NCBI RefSeq assembly: GCF_030160835.1
Contig: NZ_BSPC01000063.1
Coordinates: forward strand, 166,394 to 230,393
DNA from: Labrys miyagiensis
GTDB lineage: Bacteria; Pseudomonadota; Alphaproteobacteria; Rhizobiales; Labraceae
Direction of reading: 5' to 3'
DNA length: 64,000 bases
The notes below the pieces were generated by a model. It did not search any database. It was not told where the DNA came from and worked only from the letters and a program-made list of their open reading frames with translations. Positions 8,150-15,902 of this stretch are shown in pieces (position 1 is the first letter of the stretch; each line of letters starts with the position of its first letter). A program made the position numbers and the translations under genes.

Positions 8150-9106
8150 ATGGCGCCGCTCTCTGCCCAGGCCGGCACGCCGGACAAGGTTGCCGATGCA
8201 CCGGCCGGCAACTGGGTCGATCGCCACGCGCCGGCCTTCCTGCGGCCTTTCCTGCGTCTCTCCCGGGCTGACAGGCCGATTGGCGGCTGGCTGCTGATGT
8301 GGCCCTGCTGGTGGTCTGCGGCGCTGGTGGCGCTGCATCACGGCGCAGCCAGCCAGGCGCTCTGGCATCTCTTTCTCTTCCTCGTCGGCGCCTTCGTGAT
8401 GCGCGGCGCCGGCTGCACGCTCAACGACATCGTCGACCGCGACATCGATGGGCAGGTGGAGCGTACGCGCTTGCGCCCGATTCCTTCAGGTCAGGTCAGC
8501 ACCAAGGCGGCAGTAGCCTGGCTTGGACTGCAGGGCCTCGTCGGTCTCGTCGTCCTCCTGCAGTTCAACGCCTTCGCCATCGGGCTCGGCATCGCCTCGC
8601 TGGCGGTGGTGGCCGTCTATCCCTTCATGAAGCGAATCACTTCATGGCCGCAGGCCGTGCTCGGCCTCGCCTTTTCCTGGGGCGCGCTGATGGGCTGGGC
8701 TACCGTCACCGCCAGCCTGGCCTTGCCGGCGGTGCTGCTCTTCATCGGCTCGGTGCTGTGGGTGATCGCCTACGACACCATCTATGCCTGCCAGGACAAG
8801 GAGGACGACGCCATCGTCGGCGTGCGTTCCACCGCCCTGCTGTTCGGCGAGCGGGTGAGACCGGCGGTCGGCGCCTTCTATGCCGGCTGCGTCGTGCTGA
8901 TCGCCCTGGCGCTCGCGCTGAACGATGCCTCGCCCTTGTCTTTTCTCGGCCTTGCGGGCTTTGCCATCCATCTCGCCTGGCAGGTCATGCGCTTCGACCA
9001 TCGCGACGGGGCGCTCTGCCTGGAAGTCTTCCGCTCCAACCGCAATGCGGGCGCGATCCTTTTCGCGGGCCTCGTCGCGGACTGCCTGTGGCAGTGGGCC
9101 TTCTGA
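8150..9106 (+). CDS. ubiA: 4-hydroxybenzoate polyprenyltransferase
   Basis: A 318-residue integral membrane prenyltransferase that attaches the polyprenyl tail to 4-hydroxybenzoate in ubiquinone synthesis. Both Asp-rich Mg-diphosphate motifs are present: NDIVDRDID at about residues 92-100, followed by GQVERTRLRPIPSG, and a second one, YDTIYACQDKEDD. Several hydrophobic helices lie between and after them. RADRPIGGWLLMWPCWWS near residue 39 is typical of UbiA. The start was set at the ATG at 8150; a GTG one codon earlier is possible. The polyprenyl diphosphate synthase at 49714 would supply the tail. A hairpin terminator follows at 9111. Confidence 0.95.
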   Translation: MAPLSAQAGTPDKVADAPAGNWVDRHAPAFLRPFLRLSRADRPIGGWLLMWPCWWSAALVALHHGAASQALWHLFLFLVGAFVMRGAGCTLNDIVDRDIDGQVERTRLRPIPSGQVSTKAAVAWLGLQGLVGLVVLLQFNAFAIGLGIASLAVVAVYPFMKRITSWPQAVLGLAFSWGALMGWATVTASLALPAVLLFIGSVLWVIAYDTIYACQDKEDDAIVGVRSTALLFGERVRPAVGAFYAGCVVLIALALALNDASPLSFLGLAGFAIHLAWQVMRFDHRDGALCLEVFRSNRNAGAILFAGLVADCLWQWAF

Positions 9107-9110
9107 ACGG

Positions 9111-9132
9111 AGTGGCGGTGGAGACCGCCACT
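9111..9132. terminator. Hairpin between convergent ubiA and VOC genes
   Basis: AGTGGCGGT and ACCGCCACT form a perfect 9-bp stem around a GGAG loop, followed on the plus strand by CTTCTTCT. It lies exactly between the stop codons of ubiA (9106) and the leftward VOC gene (9137), as a bidirectional terminator would. The T-tract is weak. Confidence 0.55.
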
Positions 9133-9136
9133 TCTT

Positions 9137-9499
9137 CTACACCTTTTCCGAGAAACGGATCAGGTTGCCGTGGCAGTCGGTGATCGAGAACTCCCGCGTG
9201 CCCCAGGGTTTGTCCTCCAGATGGCCCTTGCGGTGCACGATGTTCAGCGCGTTGAAATCCGCGTAGAGCGCGCCGATGCCGGTCACCTCAAGCCAGCAAC
9301 TGGTAGCCTGCGGCACGCGGCGGTTGCCCGTGAGCCAGAAACTGAGGCGCACACCGTCGCGATGCAGCAGCAGGAAGGAGATGTCGCTGTGCAGCACCTC
9401 GAAACCGAGGCGGGCATAGAAGCCGATGGTTTCCTCGAAGCTGAGCGAGGCGAGGGTCGGGATGGCGCCGATCAGGCGCTCGGTCGCGGCCTGGTTCAT
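9137..9499 (-). CDS. VOC family (glyoxalase/bleomycin-binding) protein
   Basis: A 120-residue vicinal-oxygen-chelate fold protein similar to bleomycin-binding proteins. The two beta-alpha-beta halves are visible: ASLSFEETIGFYARLGFEV in the first and the typical C-terminal KPWGTREFSITDCHGNLIRF in the second. It could bind a small hydrophobic or glycopeptide ligand, or be an enzyme of the superfamily; no metal triad was assigned. Its ATG (9499-9497) overlaps the TGA of the upstream HmuS-like fragment, so the two are translated together. Function is uncertain. Confidence 0.8.
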   Translation of the reverse strand: MNQAATERLIGAIPTLASLSFEETIGFYARLGFEVLHSDISFLLLHRDGVRLSFWLTGNRRVPQATSCWLEVTGIGALYADFNALNIVHRKGHLEDKPWGTREFSITDCHGNLIRFSEKV

Positions 9500-9825
9500 G
9501 CTGCCACCGCCTTTTCAAGGATGCCGCGCCAGGCGAAGCCCTCACCTTCGAAATAAAGCCGGCCCTCCTGCTCGATTCCAGCACGAAAAGCGATGTCCTT
9601 TTCATGGATGGCGGCATCGTTCCGGACCAAGGACATGACTGTACCGAGGTGCGGCAAAGCGGCGCAGAGCCTGTCTGCCCGCACCGCCAGGCGCGCCACA
9701 CCGTCACCGATGCGGGTTTCCAGCAGGGCCGCCTCCGACACCCCCAATTGCGCCGCCGTATCGCGGATCCGCACTCCTGACCGACCTTCCCGCAAGGCCT
9801 GCCACCGTTGTTTCAACTCACTCAT
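9496..9825 (-). CDS. Isolated HmuS/HemS-like N-terminal domain (truncated haem-utilisation protein)
   Basis: A 109-residue protein whose first 75 residues resemble the start of haem-degrading HemS/HmuS proteins: an RIRDTAAQLGVSEAALLE segment, then GDGVARL and LPHLGTVMSLVRNDAAIHEK, which parallels the family pattern GEVMALTRNE..VHEK. Full HmuS proteins have about 350 residues in two repeats; here the similarity stops soon after HEK and a short unrelated tail (GRLYFEGEGFAWRGI) follows. It may be a decayed remnant or a short domain kept for another role. The 4-nt overlap with the VOC gene argues that the unit is still translated. No haem-transport genes are nearby. Confidence 0.65.
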   Translation of the reverse strand: MSELKQRWQALREGRSGVRIRDTAAQLGVSEAALLETRIGDGVARLAVRADRLCAALPHLGTVMSLVRNDAAIHEKDIAFRAGIEQEGRLYFEGEGFAWRGILEKAVAA

Positions 9826-10354
9826 TTCCCTGTCTTCTCCAAGTTCTCAACAGTGCAAAATAGAAATATTCGAAACTACGCCAAGTTCTTCATTTTCTTA
9901 GTTTAGAATAGAGTAAATTTTCACGAATTGTATCAATAAAATCAGACGTTAAACGACTTTATTCACCTAAATTGCTGCTAAAAATCGCTAAAATTGTATG
10001 AAACAACGTTTGATTTAACAAGATAGATTATCTTAAACGCAGATTTGAATAGTTTTACGTTACGGGGTTTGAAATGGGTGGGATGAATTCGATGCGCAGT
10101 CGCGGTCTGGCGACGGTGGCGGTGCTTGCGGTGGTTGTGATGGGGGCTGTATGGCGCGTGCGCAGCCGGCAAAGGCCCGTCGCTGACGCTCGGCCATCCG
10201 GTGCTCGAGGGCTTCGAGGTGCTGCAGTCGCTGGAGGCCCCCGCGGCCAGCAAGGCGGCGTGATAGGGAGCGTGGACATCTTGTCCGCCATGGGGTCGCC
10301 GCAAGCACTTCTATAGGGGCGGAACAGGCCTAATCTGCTGAATAATAAAGAATT
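9826..10354. other. Gene-free stretch with AT-rich patch and a possible gene remnant
   Basis: About 9840-10060 is sharply AT-rich compared with the GC-rich surroundings. Within it TTTAGAA-TAGAG-TAAA (about 9901-9916) resembles half of an Irr/ICE-type iron-response site, but only loosely. From 10160 to 10261 one plus-strand frame reads GKGPSLTLGHPVLEGFEVL and ends in a TGA, which has the look of a C-terminus that lost its beginning. No complete gene is recognised. Confidence 0.5.
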
Positions 10355-11200
10355 TTAACCAGCCAGCCTACGCAGGATCTCTGCCGTCTCGGCATTGGCC
10401 GGGAAGAAGGACTCCAGCGCAAGCTCCGACAGAGTGATGTCGACCGGCGTGCCGAACACCGTCACGGTCGAAAAGAGGGTCAGCAGCCCGGCTTCCGTCC
10501 GCAACTGGAACGGCACGACGATGCCGCCATAGTCCGTCGCCTTGGCGCCGCGTTTTGCCGCCGGCACGGGATAGGCCTGGAGTTCCCCAAGCAATTCGGA
10601 AAGGGTGCTGTCGCCCGTAACCGCGATCTGGTGGCGCAGGCGTTCAAGCAGGTGCTCGCGCCATTCGGGCAGGTTGACGGTATGCGGCGCCAAGCCGTTG
10701 GGATGGAGAGCGAGCCGCAGCACGTTGACGGGCGGCTTGAGCAGGTTCTCGTCCGTGACGCCGGCAAGCAACGGCGTGATGGCCTGGTTGGCGGCGACCA
10801 GTGTCCAGCGCCGGTCGACCGCCACCGCCGGGAAGGGCTCGTGCCCCTTGAGCACGAGGTCGATGGCCTGCCGCGCCGGCTCGAGCGCCGGATCCTCCAG
10901 CGGCCGCTCTTTGTATATGGGCGCATACCCGGCTGCCAGCAGGAGGTTGTTGCGCTCGCGCAGCGGCACTTCCAGCCGCTCGGCCAGATGCAGGACCATG
11001 TCGCGGCTCGGCTGCGAGCGGCCGCTTTCCATGAAGCTGAGATGGCGCTGCGAGATCTCCGCCTCCAGTGCGAAGTCGAGCTGGCTGAGGCGCCGGTGCT
11101 GGCGCCAGGCGCGCAGGTGTTCGCCGATGCCCCGGGCCGGCCTGCCCGGAGGCAGGCCGGCGAGGCGGCGGGCAGGGGCCGAGTTCGCGCGAGCGCTCAT
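10355..11200 (-). CDS. XRE-family regulator with MmyB-like ligand domain
   Basis: A 281-residue DNA-binding regulator. Residues about 25-90 carry a Cro/CI-type helix-turn-helix (GIGEHLRAWRQHRRLSQLDF, then LSFMESGRSQPSRDMVLHLA). The C-terminal two thirds match the MmyB-like ligand-binding domain, with VAVDRRWTLVAANQAITPLL and LALHPNGLAPHTVNLPEW, a PAS-like fold thought to bind a small hydrophobic molecule. Its ATG overlaps the stop of the upstream NTF2-like gene by 4 nt. Such regulators often control an adjacent oxidoreductase or SnoaL-type gene, so it probably regulates its own two-gene operon. The ligand is unknown. Confidence 0.88.
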   Translation of the reverse strand: MSARANSAPARRLAGLPPGRPARGIGEHLRAWRQHRRLSQLDFALEAEISQRHLSFMESGRSQPSRDMVLHLAERLEVPLRERNNLLLAAGYAPIYKERPLEDPALEPARQAIDLVLKGHEPFPAVAVDRRWTLVAANQAITPLLAGVTDENLLKPPVNVLRLALHPNGLAPHTVNLPEWREHLLERLRHQIAVTGDSTLSELLGELQAYPVPAAKRGAKATDYGGIVVPFQLRTEAGLLTLFSTVTVFGTPVDITLSELALESFFPANAETAEILRRLAG

Positions 11201-11562
11201 GCTGCCGCCGGAACCTGATCGAGGAAGCCGCTGACCTTGCTGAGGCGCCCGCTTTCGAGCTGCACGAAATCCGTGCCCTTGATCGGGGCCTCGGCGCCGT
11301 CTGGCCCAAGCTGCCAGGAGAAGCGAATATTGTCGCCATAGCCGTCCGCCTTGCCGATCAGCGCGAAGCGGAATTCGGGAAAGCGCTGCTGCACGGCAGC
11401 GATCAGCCCGTCGATCTCATCCTGGCCTTGGCCGCGCATCAGCGGGTCGACATAGAGAGCGTCCTCCGCCCAAGTCGCGGCGAGCAGCGCGCGGCGGCGG
11501 GAGGGATCGGTCTCGTTCCAGGTGGCGATATAGGTTCTGGCGATGGTGGCGGGATCGGACAT
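11197..11562 (-). CDS. SnoaL/NTF2-like small protein
   Basis: A 121-residue NTF2-fold protein of the SnoaL-like type. It starts MSDPATIARTYIATWNETDP, has the helix-rich first half with WAEDALYVDPLMRGQGQDEI and the cone-shaped beta-sheet second half (FRFALIGKADGYGDNIRFSW). Such proteins bind or isomerise small polar aromatics, but many are uncharacterised. It is the first gene of a two-gene operon with the XRE regulator, overlapping it by 4 nt, and is divergent from the DGPF/ECF42 pair across 271 nt. The fold is fairly sure; activity is not assigned. Confidence 0.85.
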   Translation of the reverse strand: MSDPATIARTYIATWNETDPSRRRALLAATWAEDALYVDPLMRGQGQDEIDGLIAAVQQRFPEFRFALIGKADGYGDNIRFSWQLGPDGAEAPIKGTDFVQLESGRLSKVSGFLDQVPAAA

Positions 11563-11833
11563 TTCAAGCTCTCCTTTGAGGACGCCTGATTGCTTCAGGC
11601 CCGCATAGCATGGCCAGCGGTCCGCCGCCTCTCAATTACGCGCCAGGTAATCAGCAGCACTTCAAACCAGATGCGCTTTGTATGGTGCCGGCGCCAAGGC
11701 GGCTTTAAGTTCTTTCCCTGGCTGCCTCGACGGTGTCACGCACGAGGTAATGGCGCTCTAATTTTTTCTACGCTCTTGTCGATTCCTCTGTTTTCGTTCG
11801 TCGAAGGATCGAACCAACCAAGGAGAAAGACCC

Positions 11834-12238
11834 ATGCGTTTCATGATGCTGATGATCCCCGGCGGCTACGAATCCGCGGCACCCGACGCCATGCCCAGCG
11901 CCGAGGCGGTGCAGGCGATGATGAAATACAATGAGGAGTTGAAGAAGGCCGGCGTGCTGCTGGCCCTCGACGGCCTGCATCCGCCGTCTTCGGGCGCGCG
12001 GGTCAGCTTCAAGGGCGGAAAGCCCGTTGTCACCGACGGACCCTTCGCCGAGGTCAAGGAGGTGCTGGGCGGCTATTGGATGCTCGACGTGCGCTCGCGC
12101 GAGGAGGCCATCGAATGGGCCCGCCGCTGCCCCGCCTCGGAGAATGAAGTGATCGAGATCCGCCGCGTCTTCGAGATGACCGAGTTCCCCGAGGACGTAC
12201 AGAAGGCGGCGGAAGGCTTCAGCGAGTTGAAGGGTTGA
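11834..12238 (+). CDS. DGPF/YciI-like protein (YCII-related domain)
   Basis: A 134-residue protein of the YciI-related (DGPF) family. The name-giving motif is seen in VTDGPFAEVKEVLGGYWML at about residues 64-82, preceded by MRFMMLMIPGGYE at the N-terminus and followed by EWARRCPA. A strong AAGGAG precedes the ATG. Its TGA overlaps the TTG start of the sigma factor gene, so the two are made together. DGPF proteins are the known genomic partners of ECF42 sigma factors; their biochemical role is not settled. The 271-nt region upstream, divergent to the NTF2 gene, should hold the promoter. Confidence 0.92.
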   Translation: MRFMMLMIPGGYESAAPDAMPSAEAVQAMMKYNEELKKAGVLLALDGLHPPSSGARVSFKGGKPVVTDGPFAEVKEVLGGYWMLDVRSREEAIEWARRCPASENEVIEIRRVFEMTEFPEDVQKAAEGFSELKG

Positions 12239-13488
12239 CTGCCACTGCAGCCATCGAGGCGGTCTGGCGGATCGAGCAGCCCAAGCTCGCCGCCAGGCTC
12301 GTCCGCTATTTGCGCGACGTCGGACTGGCCGAGGAGATCGCGCAGGATGCCTTCCTCTCGGCGCTGGAGCGCTGGCCCCGGGACGGCATCCCGCGCAATC
12401 CGGCCGCGTGGTTGACCCAGGTCGCCAAGAACCGGGCGCTCGACCGACTGCGCCGCACCACCCTGATCGACGGCAAGCATCGGGAACTCGCCATCGACCT
12501 CGCCGGGCTGGAGCGCCAGACGCCCGAGATCGAGGCTGTACTCGACGAGGACATCGACGACGACCTGCTGCGGCTGATCTTCACCGCCTGCCATCCGGTG
12601 CTGCCCGCCGAGCAACGTGCCGCCCTGGCTCTGCGACTGCTGGGCGGACTGTCGACGCCCGAGATCGCCCGCGCTTTCCTGATGCCTGAGGCGACAATCG
12701 CCCAGCGCATCGTGCGCGCCAAGCGAGCCCTGCGCGATGCCGCCATCCCTTTCGAGACGCCGCGCGGGCAAGAGCGGCGGGAACGCCTGGCGGCCGTGCT
12801 GGAGGTGGTCTATCTGATCTTCAATGAGGGTTATGTACCGACCGCGGGGCCGGACTGGCTGCGCCCGGATCTGAGCGGCGAGGCCCTGCGCCTTGGCCGT
12901 TCGCTGGCAGCGCTGATGCCGGAGGAGCCAGAGGCCCAGGGGCTGGTGGCGTTGATGGAGCTGCACGCCTCGCGCTTCTCGGCCCGCACCGACAGAACGG
13001 GCGAGCCCATCCTGCTGCTCGACCAGGACCGTAGCCGATGGAACTGGTCGCTGATCCGGCGCGGCCTCGACGGCTTAAGCCGCGCGATGGCGCTGACGCC
13101 AACGCCCGGTCCCTATCTCTTGCAGGCGATGATCGCCGCCTGCCATGCCCGCGTGGTGAGCGCCGCCGACACCGATTGGATTGCCATCGCCGCCTATTAC
13201 CAGGCGCTCGCCTTGGCGGCGCCGTCGCCCATCGTCGAAATCAACCGCGCGGTGGCGGTCGGCATGGCGTTCGGACCGGCCCAGGGCCTCGCCATCGCCG
13301 ACGCGCTGAGAGACGAGCCGCGCTTGAAGGATTCGCATCTGCTGCCGACGGTGCGCGGCGACCTTCTGGAGAAGCTGGGACAGATCCTGGAAGCCCGCGC
13401 GGAGTTCCGCCGCGCCGCCGAATTGACCGGCAATGACAGGGAGCGCGCCTTGTTGCTCGCGCGCGCCAATGCCTCTGCCTCCCGCTAG
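12235..13488 (+). CDS. ECF42-type RNA polymerase sigma factor with C-terminal extension
   Basis: A 417-residue sigma factor. Region 2 spans about residues 12-75 (RYLRDVGLAEEIAQDAFLSA, then WLTQVAKNRALDRLRR) and region 4 about residues 105-165 (LALRLLGGLSTPEIARAFLM, then IAQRIVRAKRALR). The remaining 240 residues form the helical, TPR-like extension typical of the ECF42 group (for example GPYLLQAMIAACHA and PIVEINRAVAVGMAFG), which replaces a separate anti-sigma factor. The TTG start at 12235 overlaps the DGPF stop codon. Together with the DGPF gene it forms the known ECF42 module and probably activates that promoter. The trigger is unknown. Confidence 0.92.
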   Translation: MTATAAIEAVWRIEQPKLAARLVRYLRDVGLAEEIAQDAFLSALERWPRDGIPRNPAAWLTQVAKNRALDRLRRTTLIDGKHRELAIDLAGLERQTPEIEAVLDEDIDDDLLRLIFTACHPVLPAEQRAALALRLLGGLSTPEIARAFLMPEATIAQRIVRAKRALRDAAIPFETPRGQERRERLAAVLEVVYLIFNEGYVPTAGPDWLRPDLSGEALRLGRSLAALMPEEPEAQGLVALMELHASRFSARTDRTGEPILLLDQDRSRWNWSLIRRGLDGLSRAMALTPTPGPYLLQAMIAACHARVVSAADTDWIAIAAYYQALALAAPSPIVEINRAVAVGMAFGPAQGLAIADALRDEPRLKDSHLLPTVRGDLLEKLGQILEARAEFRRAAELTGNDRERALLLARANASASR

Positions 13489-13636
13489 CGGCCACACGAG
13501 TGCCAGCAAAATGCTCGTTTCGCGCTTGCACGCTGTTCTCTCGCTCAATTCCAGGGCTTGGGGCAAGGGCCCATGGATGATGCGGGAGGCGAGTGCTAAG
13601 GTATCGGGAGGAAACACCCGATGACGGACTTAGTTT

Positions 13637-13909
13637 ATGGCGATCCTGTTCAAACTCGACGACAGCCTGAATGGCCGCCTCCAACGCCTCGCCGCTCGGC
13701 AGCAGCGATCGACCCAAGAGATCATGCGCGAGGCAATCCGCCACTATGTCGACTGCGAGGAGGCTCGAGAGAGCTTCCGGCGGGAAGCGCTGGCATCCTG
13801 GGAAGAATATCGGGATACGGGACAGCATTTGACAGGTGACGAGCTCCGTGAATGGCTGCGCCTGTGGGGTACCCATGAGGAGACGGAGATCCCCACCTGC
13901 CACAGCTGA
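13637..13909 (+). CDS. Orphan ribbon-helix-helix antitoxin-like protein
   Basis: A 90-residue protein with an N-terminal ribbon-helix-helix DNA-binding domain (ILFKLDDSLNGRLQRLA, then RSTQEIMREAIRHYVD) and a C-terminal tail (HLTGDELREWLRLWGT) of the kind that neutralises ParE/RelE toxins. No toxin gene follows: the next 120 nt have no matching frame. The start is odd. A good GGGAGG at 13606-13611 is placed for an ATG at 13621 in a different frame, while the ATG of this frame is at 13637; one base fewer between them would fuse the two. The gene may be a decaying remnant of a toxin-antitoxin pair. Confidence 0.75.
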   Translation: MAILFKLDDSLNGRLQRLAARQQRSTQEIMREAIRHYVDCEEARESFRREALASWEEYRDTGQHLTGDELREWLRLWGTHEETEIPTCHS

Positions 13910-14031
13910 CTGTCACACTTCCCCGCCGGTAGTGGCGCACGGGAGGGTATACCTGCTTGAACCCGGCATCCTCCTTGCCGAACCCACGGTTCTTGCTTGC
14001 GTGCGCTGCGCGGCTCGCCTAAATCCGGGCC

Positions 14032-14865
14032 ATGGATGCTAGGGATGACGCAGGGCAGATGGCCCGTCTTTTGACTGCAGGCGAGGCGCTGCCGTTGCTG
14101 ACCGAAGCCGCGAGGGAGGCTGGCGAAATCGGCCTGCGCTTCGCGCGCGACGGCGCCCGGGTCTTCGACAAGCTGGACAATTCGCCGGTCACCGAGGCGG
14201 ACCTTGCCATCGATGCCCATCTTGCCAAGCGCCTGCGCGGCGTTTCCAGCGCGATCGGCTGGCTCTCGGAGGAGGCCACCGATAGCGCCGAGCGATTGTC
14301 GAAGCGACAGGTCTGGGTGCTCGATCCCATCGACGGCACGCGCGGCTTCATCGCCGGCAACGGCGAATGGGTGATTTCCGCCGCCCTTGTGGAAGATGGC
14401 CGCCCGCTCGCCGGCGTGCTCTACCGGCCGACCAACGGCGATTTCTATAGTGCAGGACGAGGCCTCGGCGCCTTCAAGAACGGCGTGGCCATTAAGGCCA
14501 ACGCCGGCGCGCTGGCGCAGACCCGCACCCTCGCCAGCCCCAAGCCGATGTTCGATCTCATCCGCCAGGGCCTGCCATCTCGGATCGAGCGGGCCTCGCG
14601 CCTGTCATCCCTGGCCTTGCGCATCGCCTATGTGGCCGAAGGGCTGGTCGACGCTGCCTTCGCCTCCGGCGCCTCGCATGACTGGGATATCGCCGCCGCT
14701 GACATCATCCTCAGCGAAGCCGGCGGGCGCCTGAGCAGCTTCCATGGCGATGATGTGATCTACAACCGCGCGAACCCGATGCACCGGCCGCTGGTGATGG
14801 CTGGCCTTGGCCGTCATGCCGGCCTGGTGTCGCTGTTCGACTGCGTGAAAGACGGAACGATCTAA
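14032..14865 (+). CDS. Inositol monophosphatase-family phosphatase, CysQ-like
   Basis: A 277-residue Mg-dependent phosphatase of the inositol monophosphatase/CysQ family. Metal-binding residues are in place: LSEEA at about 79-83, VLDPIDGTRGF at about 96-106 and the late DWDIAAADIILSEAGG. Members include 3'(2'),5'-bisphosphate nucleotidase, which recycles PAP, and inositol-1-phosphatase; the gene order next to the lipid A block is usually annotated as CysQ in Rhizobiales. The start is ATG at 14032. It is the first gene of a rightward series ending with lpxK, but an inverted repeat at 14867 lies before the next gene. The exact substrate is uncertain. Confidence 0.88.
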   Translation: MDARDDAGQMARLLTAGEALPLLTEAAREAGEIGLRFARDGARVFDKLDNSPVTEADLAIDAHLAKRLRGVSSAIGWLSEEATDSAERLSKRQVWVLDPIDGTRGFIAGNGEWVISAALVEDGRPLAGVLYRPTNGDFYSAGRGLGAFKNGVAIKANAGALAQTRTLASPKPMFDLIRQGLPSRIERASRLSSLALRIAYVAEGLVDAAFASGASHDWDIAAADIILSEAGGRLSSFHGDDVIYNRANPMHRPLVMAGLGRHAGLVSLFDCVKDGTI

Positions 14866-14866
14866 A

Positions 14867-14909
14867 GCGTTTTGCGATTTGACGGCATCGGCAAGAATCG
14901 CAAAGACGC
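14867..14909. repeat. Inverted repeat after the CysQ-like gene
   Basis: GCGTTTTGCGATT (14867-14879) and AATCGCAAAGACGC (14896-14909) are near-perfect inverted copies separated by 16 nt. It follows the stop codon by one base and could be a terminator without a T-tract or an intergenic repeat. A related motif is common between genes of Rhizobiales, from general knowledge. Confidence 0.5.
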
Positions 14910-14944
14910 GTCGAAACAAAGAGTTAGAGCTCTAGGAGTCTCGA

Positions 14945-15187
14945 ATGAGCGAATCCTCAAAGCAATTGCTGCACCTGGTCTTCGGCGGTGAACTGACGTC
15001 GATCGAAGGCATCGAGTTCAAGGACCTGGCCGGGCTCGATATCGTCGGCATCTTCCCCAACTACGCCAGCGCGCAGGCAGCCTGGAAGGCGAAGGCACAG
15101 TCGAGCGTCGATAATGCCCAGATGCGCTATTTCATCGTGCATCTGCATCGTCTGCTCGATCCCGCGACAGACAAGACCAAGGGCTGA
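14945..15187 (+). CDS. DUF4170 family protein
   Basis: An 80-residue protein of the DUF4170 family, seen almost only in Alphaproteobacteria. Diagnostic segments are LLHLVFGGELTSIEGIEF and GIFPNYASAQAAWKAKAQ, followed by RYFIVHLHRLLDP. No enzymatic motif is visible. It sits 10 nt before the acyltransferase gene and in the same operon as waaA and lpxK, as in related genomes, which hints at a link with outer-membrane lipid synthesis, but this rests on gene order only. The start ATG at 14945 follows a modest AGGAG (14933-14937). Confidence 0.85.
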   Translation: MSESSKQLLHLVFGGELTSIEGIEFKDLAGLDIVGIFPNYASAQAAWKAKAQSSVDNAQMRYFIVHLHRLLDPATDKTKG

Positions 15188-15197
15188 TACTGTCTGA

Positions 15198-15902
15198 ATG
15201 ATCAAGAGTATCGGCCAGTCCAAATTCATCCAGAAGGGTATCGGCGAAGGCCTCGCGGCCTGGCTTAAGCTCGTCCACGCCACCAGCCGCTTCACCGATT
15301 TTCCCACCGATCTCTACGGGCCGATCCGCAACGAATATCCCTATATCGTCGCCATGTGGCACGGGCACCATTTCCTGGTGCCCTTCATGCGGCGCGAGGG
15401 GCATGAGTTCAAGATCCTGATCTCCCGCCATGGAGATGGCGAGATCAATGCCGTGGCAGTGACGCGGCTCGGCCTCGGCCTGGTGCGCGGCTCCGGAGCC
15501 CGGCCGCAGCGCCAGCACCACAAGGGCGGCCCGGCTGCCTTGCGCGAGCTGGTGGCGACACTGAAGGATGGCCAGTCGGTGGGCGTGACGGCCGACGTGC
15601 CGCGCACGGGCGGGGTTGCTGGGCTCGGCATCGTCACGCTGGCGCGCCTGTCGGGCCGGCCGATCGTGCCTGTGGCGGTGGCGACCTCCAACATGATCCA
15701 GCTCTCGACCTGGGACCGCGCCGTGATCAGCCTGCCGTTTTCGCGTGGAGCCTTCGTGGTCGGCGATCTCGTGCATGTGCCCGAGGATGCCGACAAGGCG
15801 ATGATGGAAGCCAAGCGCCAGGAGGTGCAGGCCAATCTCGATGCCGCCCACCGCACCGCCTATGGCATGGTCGGACGCAAATTTGTCAGGGCCGGTCCGT
15901 GA
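15198..15902 (+). CDS. Lysophospholipid acyltransferase family protein (DUF374)
   Basis: A 234-residue DUF374 protein related to LPLAT acyltransferases. The family patterns are visible: YIVAMWHGHHFLVPFMRREG with a His-rich catalytic-like site at about residues 50-65, ILISRHGDGEINA, the RGSGARPQRQHHKGGPAAL segment and SVGVTADVPRTGG. It is expected at the inner membrane and may acylate a lipid A or phospholipid precursor, judging from its place directly before waaA and lpxK. Its TGA overlaps the GTG start of waaA. Function beyond acyl transfer is inferred, and substrate is unknown. Confidence 0.87.
   Translation: MIKSIGQSKFIQKGIGEGLAAWLKLVHATSRFTDFPTDLYGPIRNEYPYIVAMWHGHHFLVPFMRREGHEFKILISRHGDGEINAVAVTRLGLGLVRGSGARPQRQHHKGGPAALRELVATLKDGQSVGVTADVPRTGGVAGLGIVTLARLSGRPIVPVAVATSNMIQLSTWDRAVISLPFSRGAFVVGDLVHVPEDADKAMMEAKRQEVQANLDAAHRTAYGMVGRKFVRAGP

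Noticed and set aside
10074-10316. 80-codon frame after the AT-rich patch
   Set aside because: Although its first residues look like a signal peptide, the rest is Arg/Gly-rich and another frame reads better as a remnant; no complete gene is supported.
13621-13839. 72-codon frame starting at the ATG with good ribosome-binding site before the RHH gene
   Set aside because: Its translation is Pro/Arg-rich and shadows the RHH antitoxin; only its start signals are meaningful, as noted in the finding.
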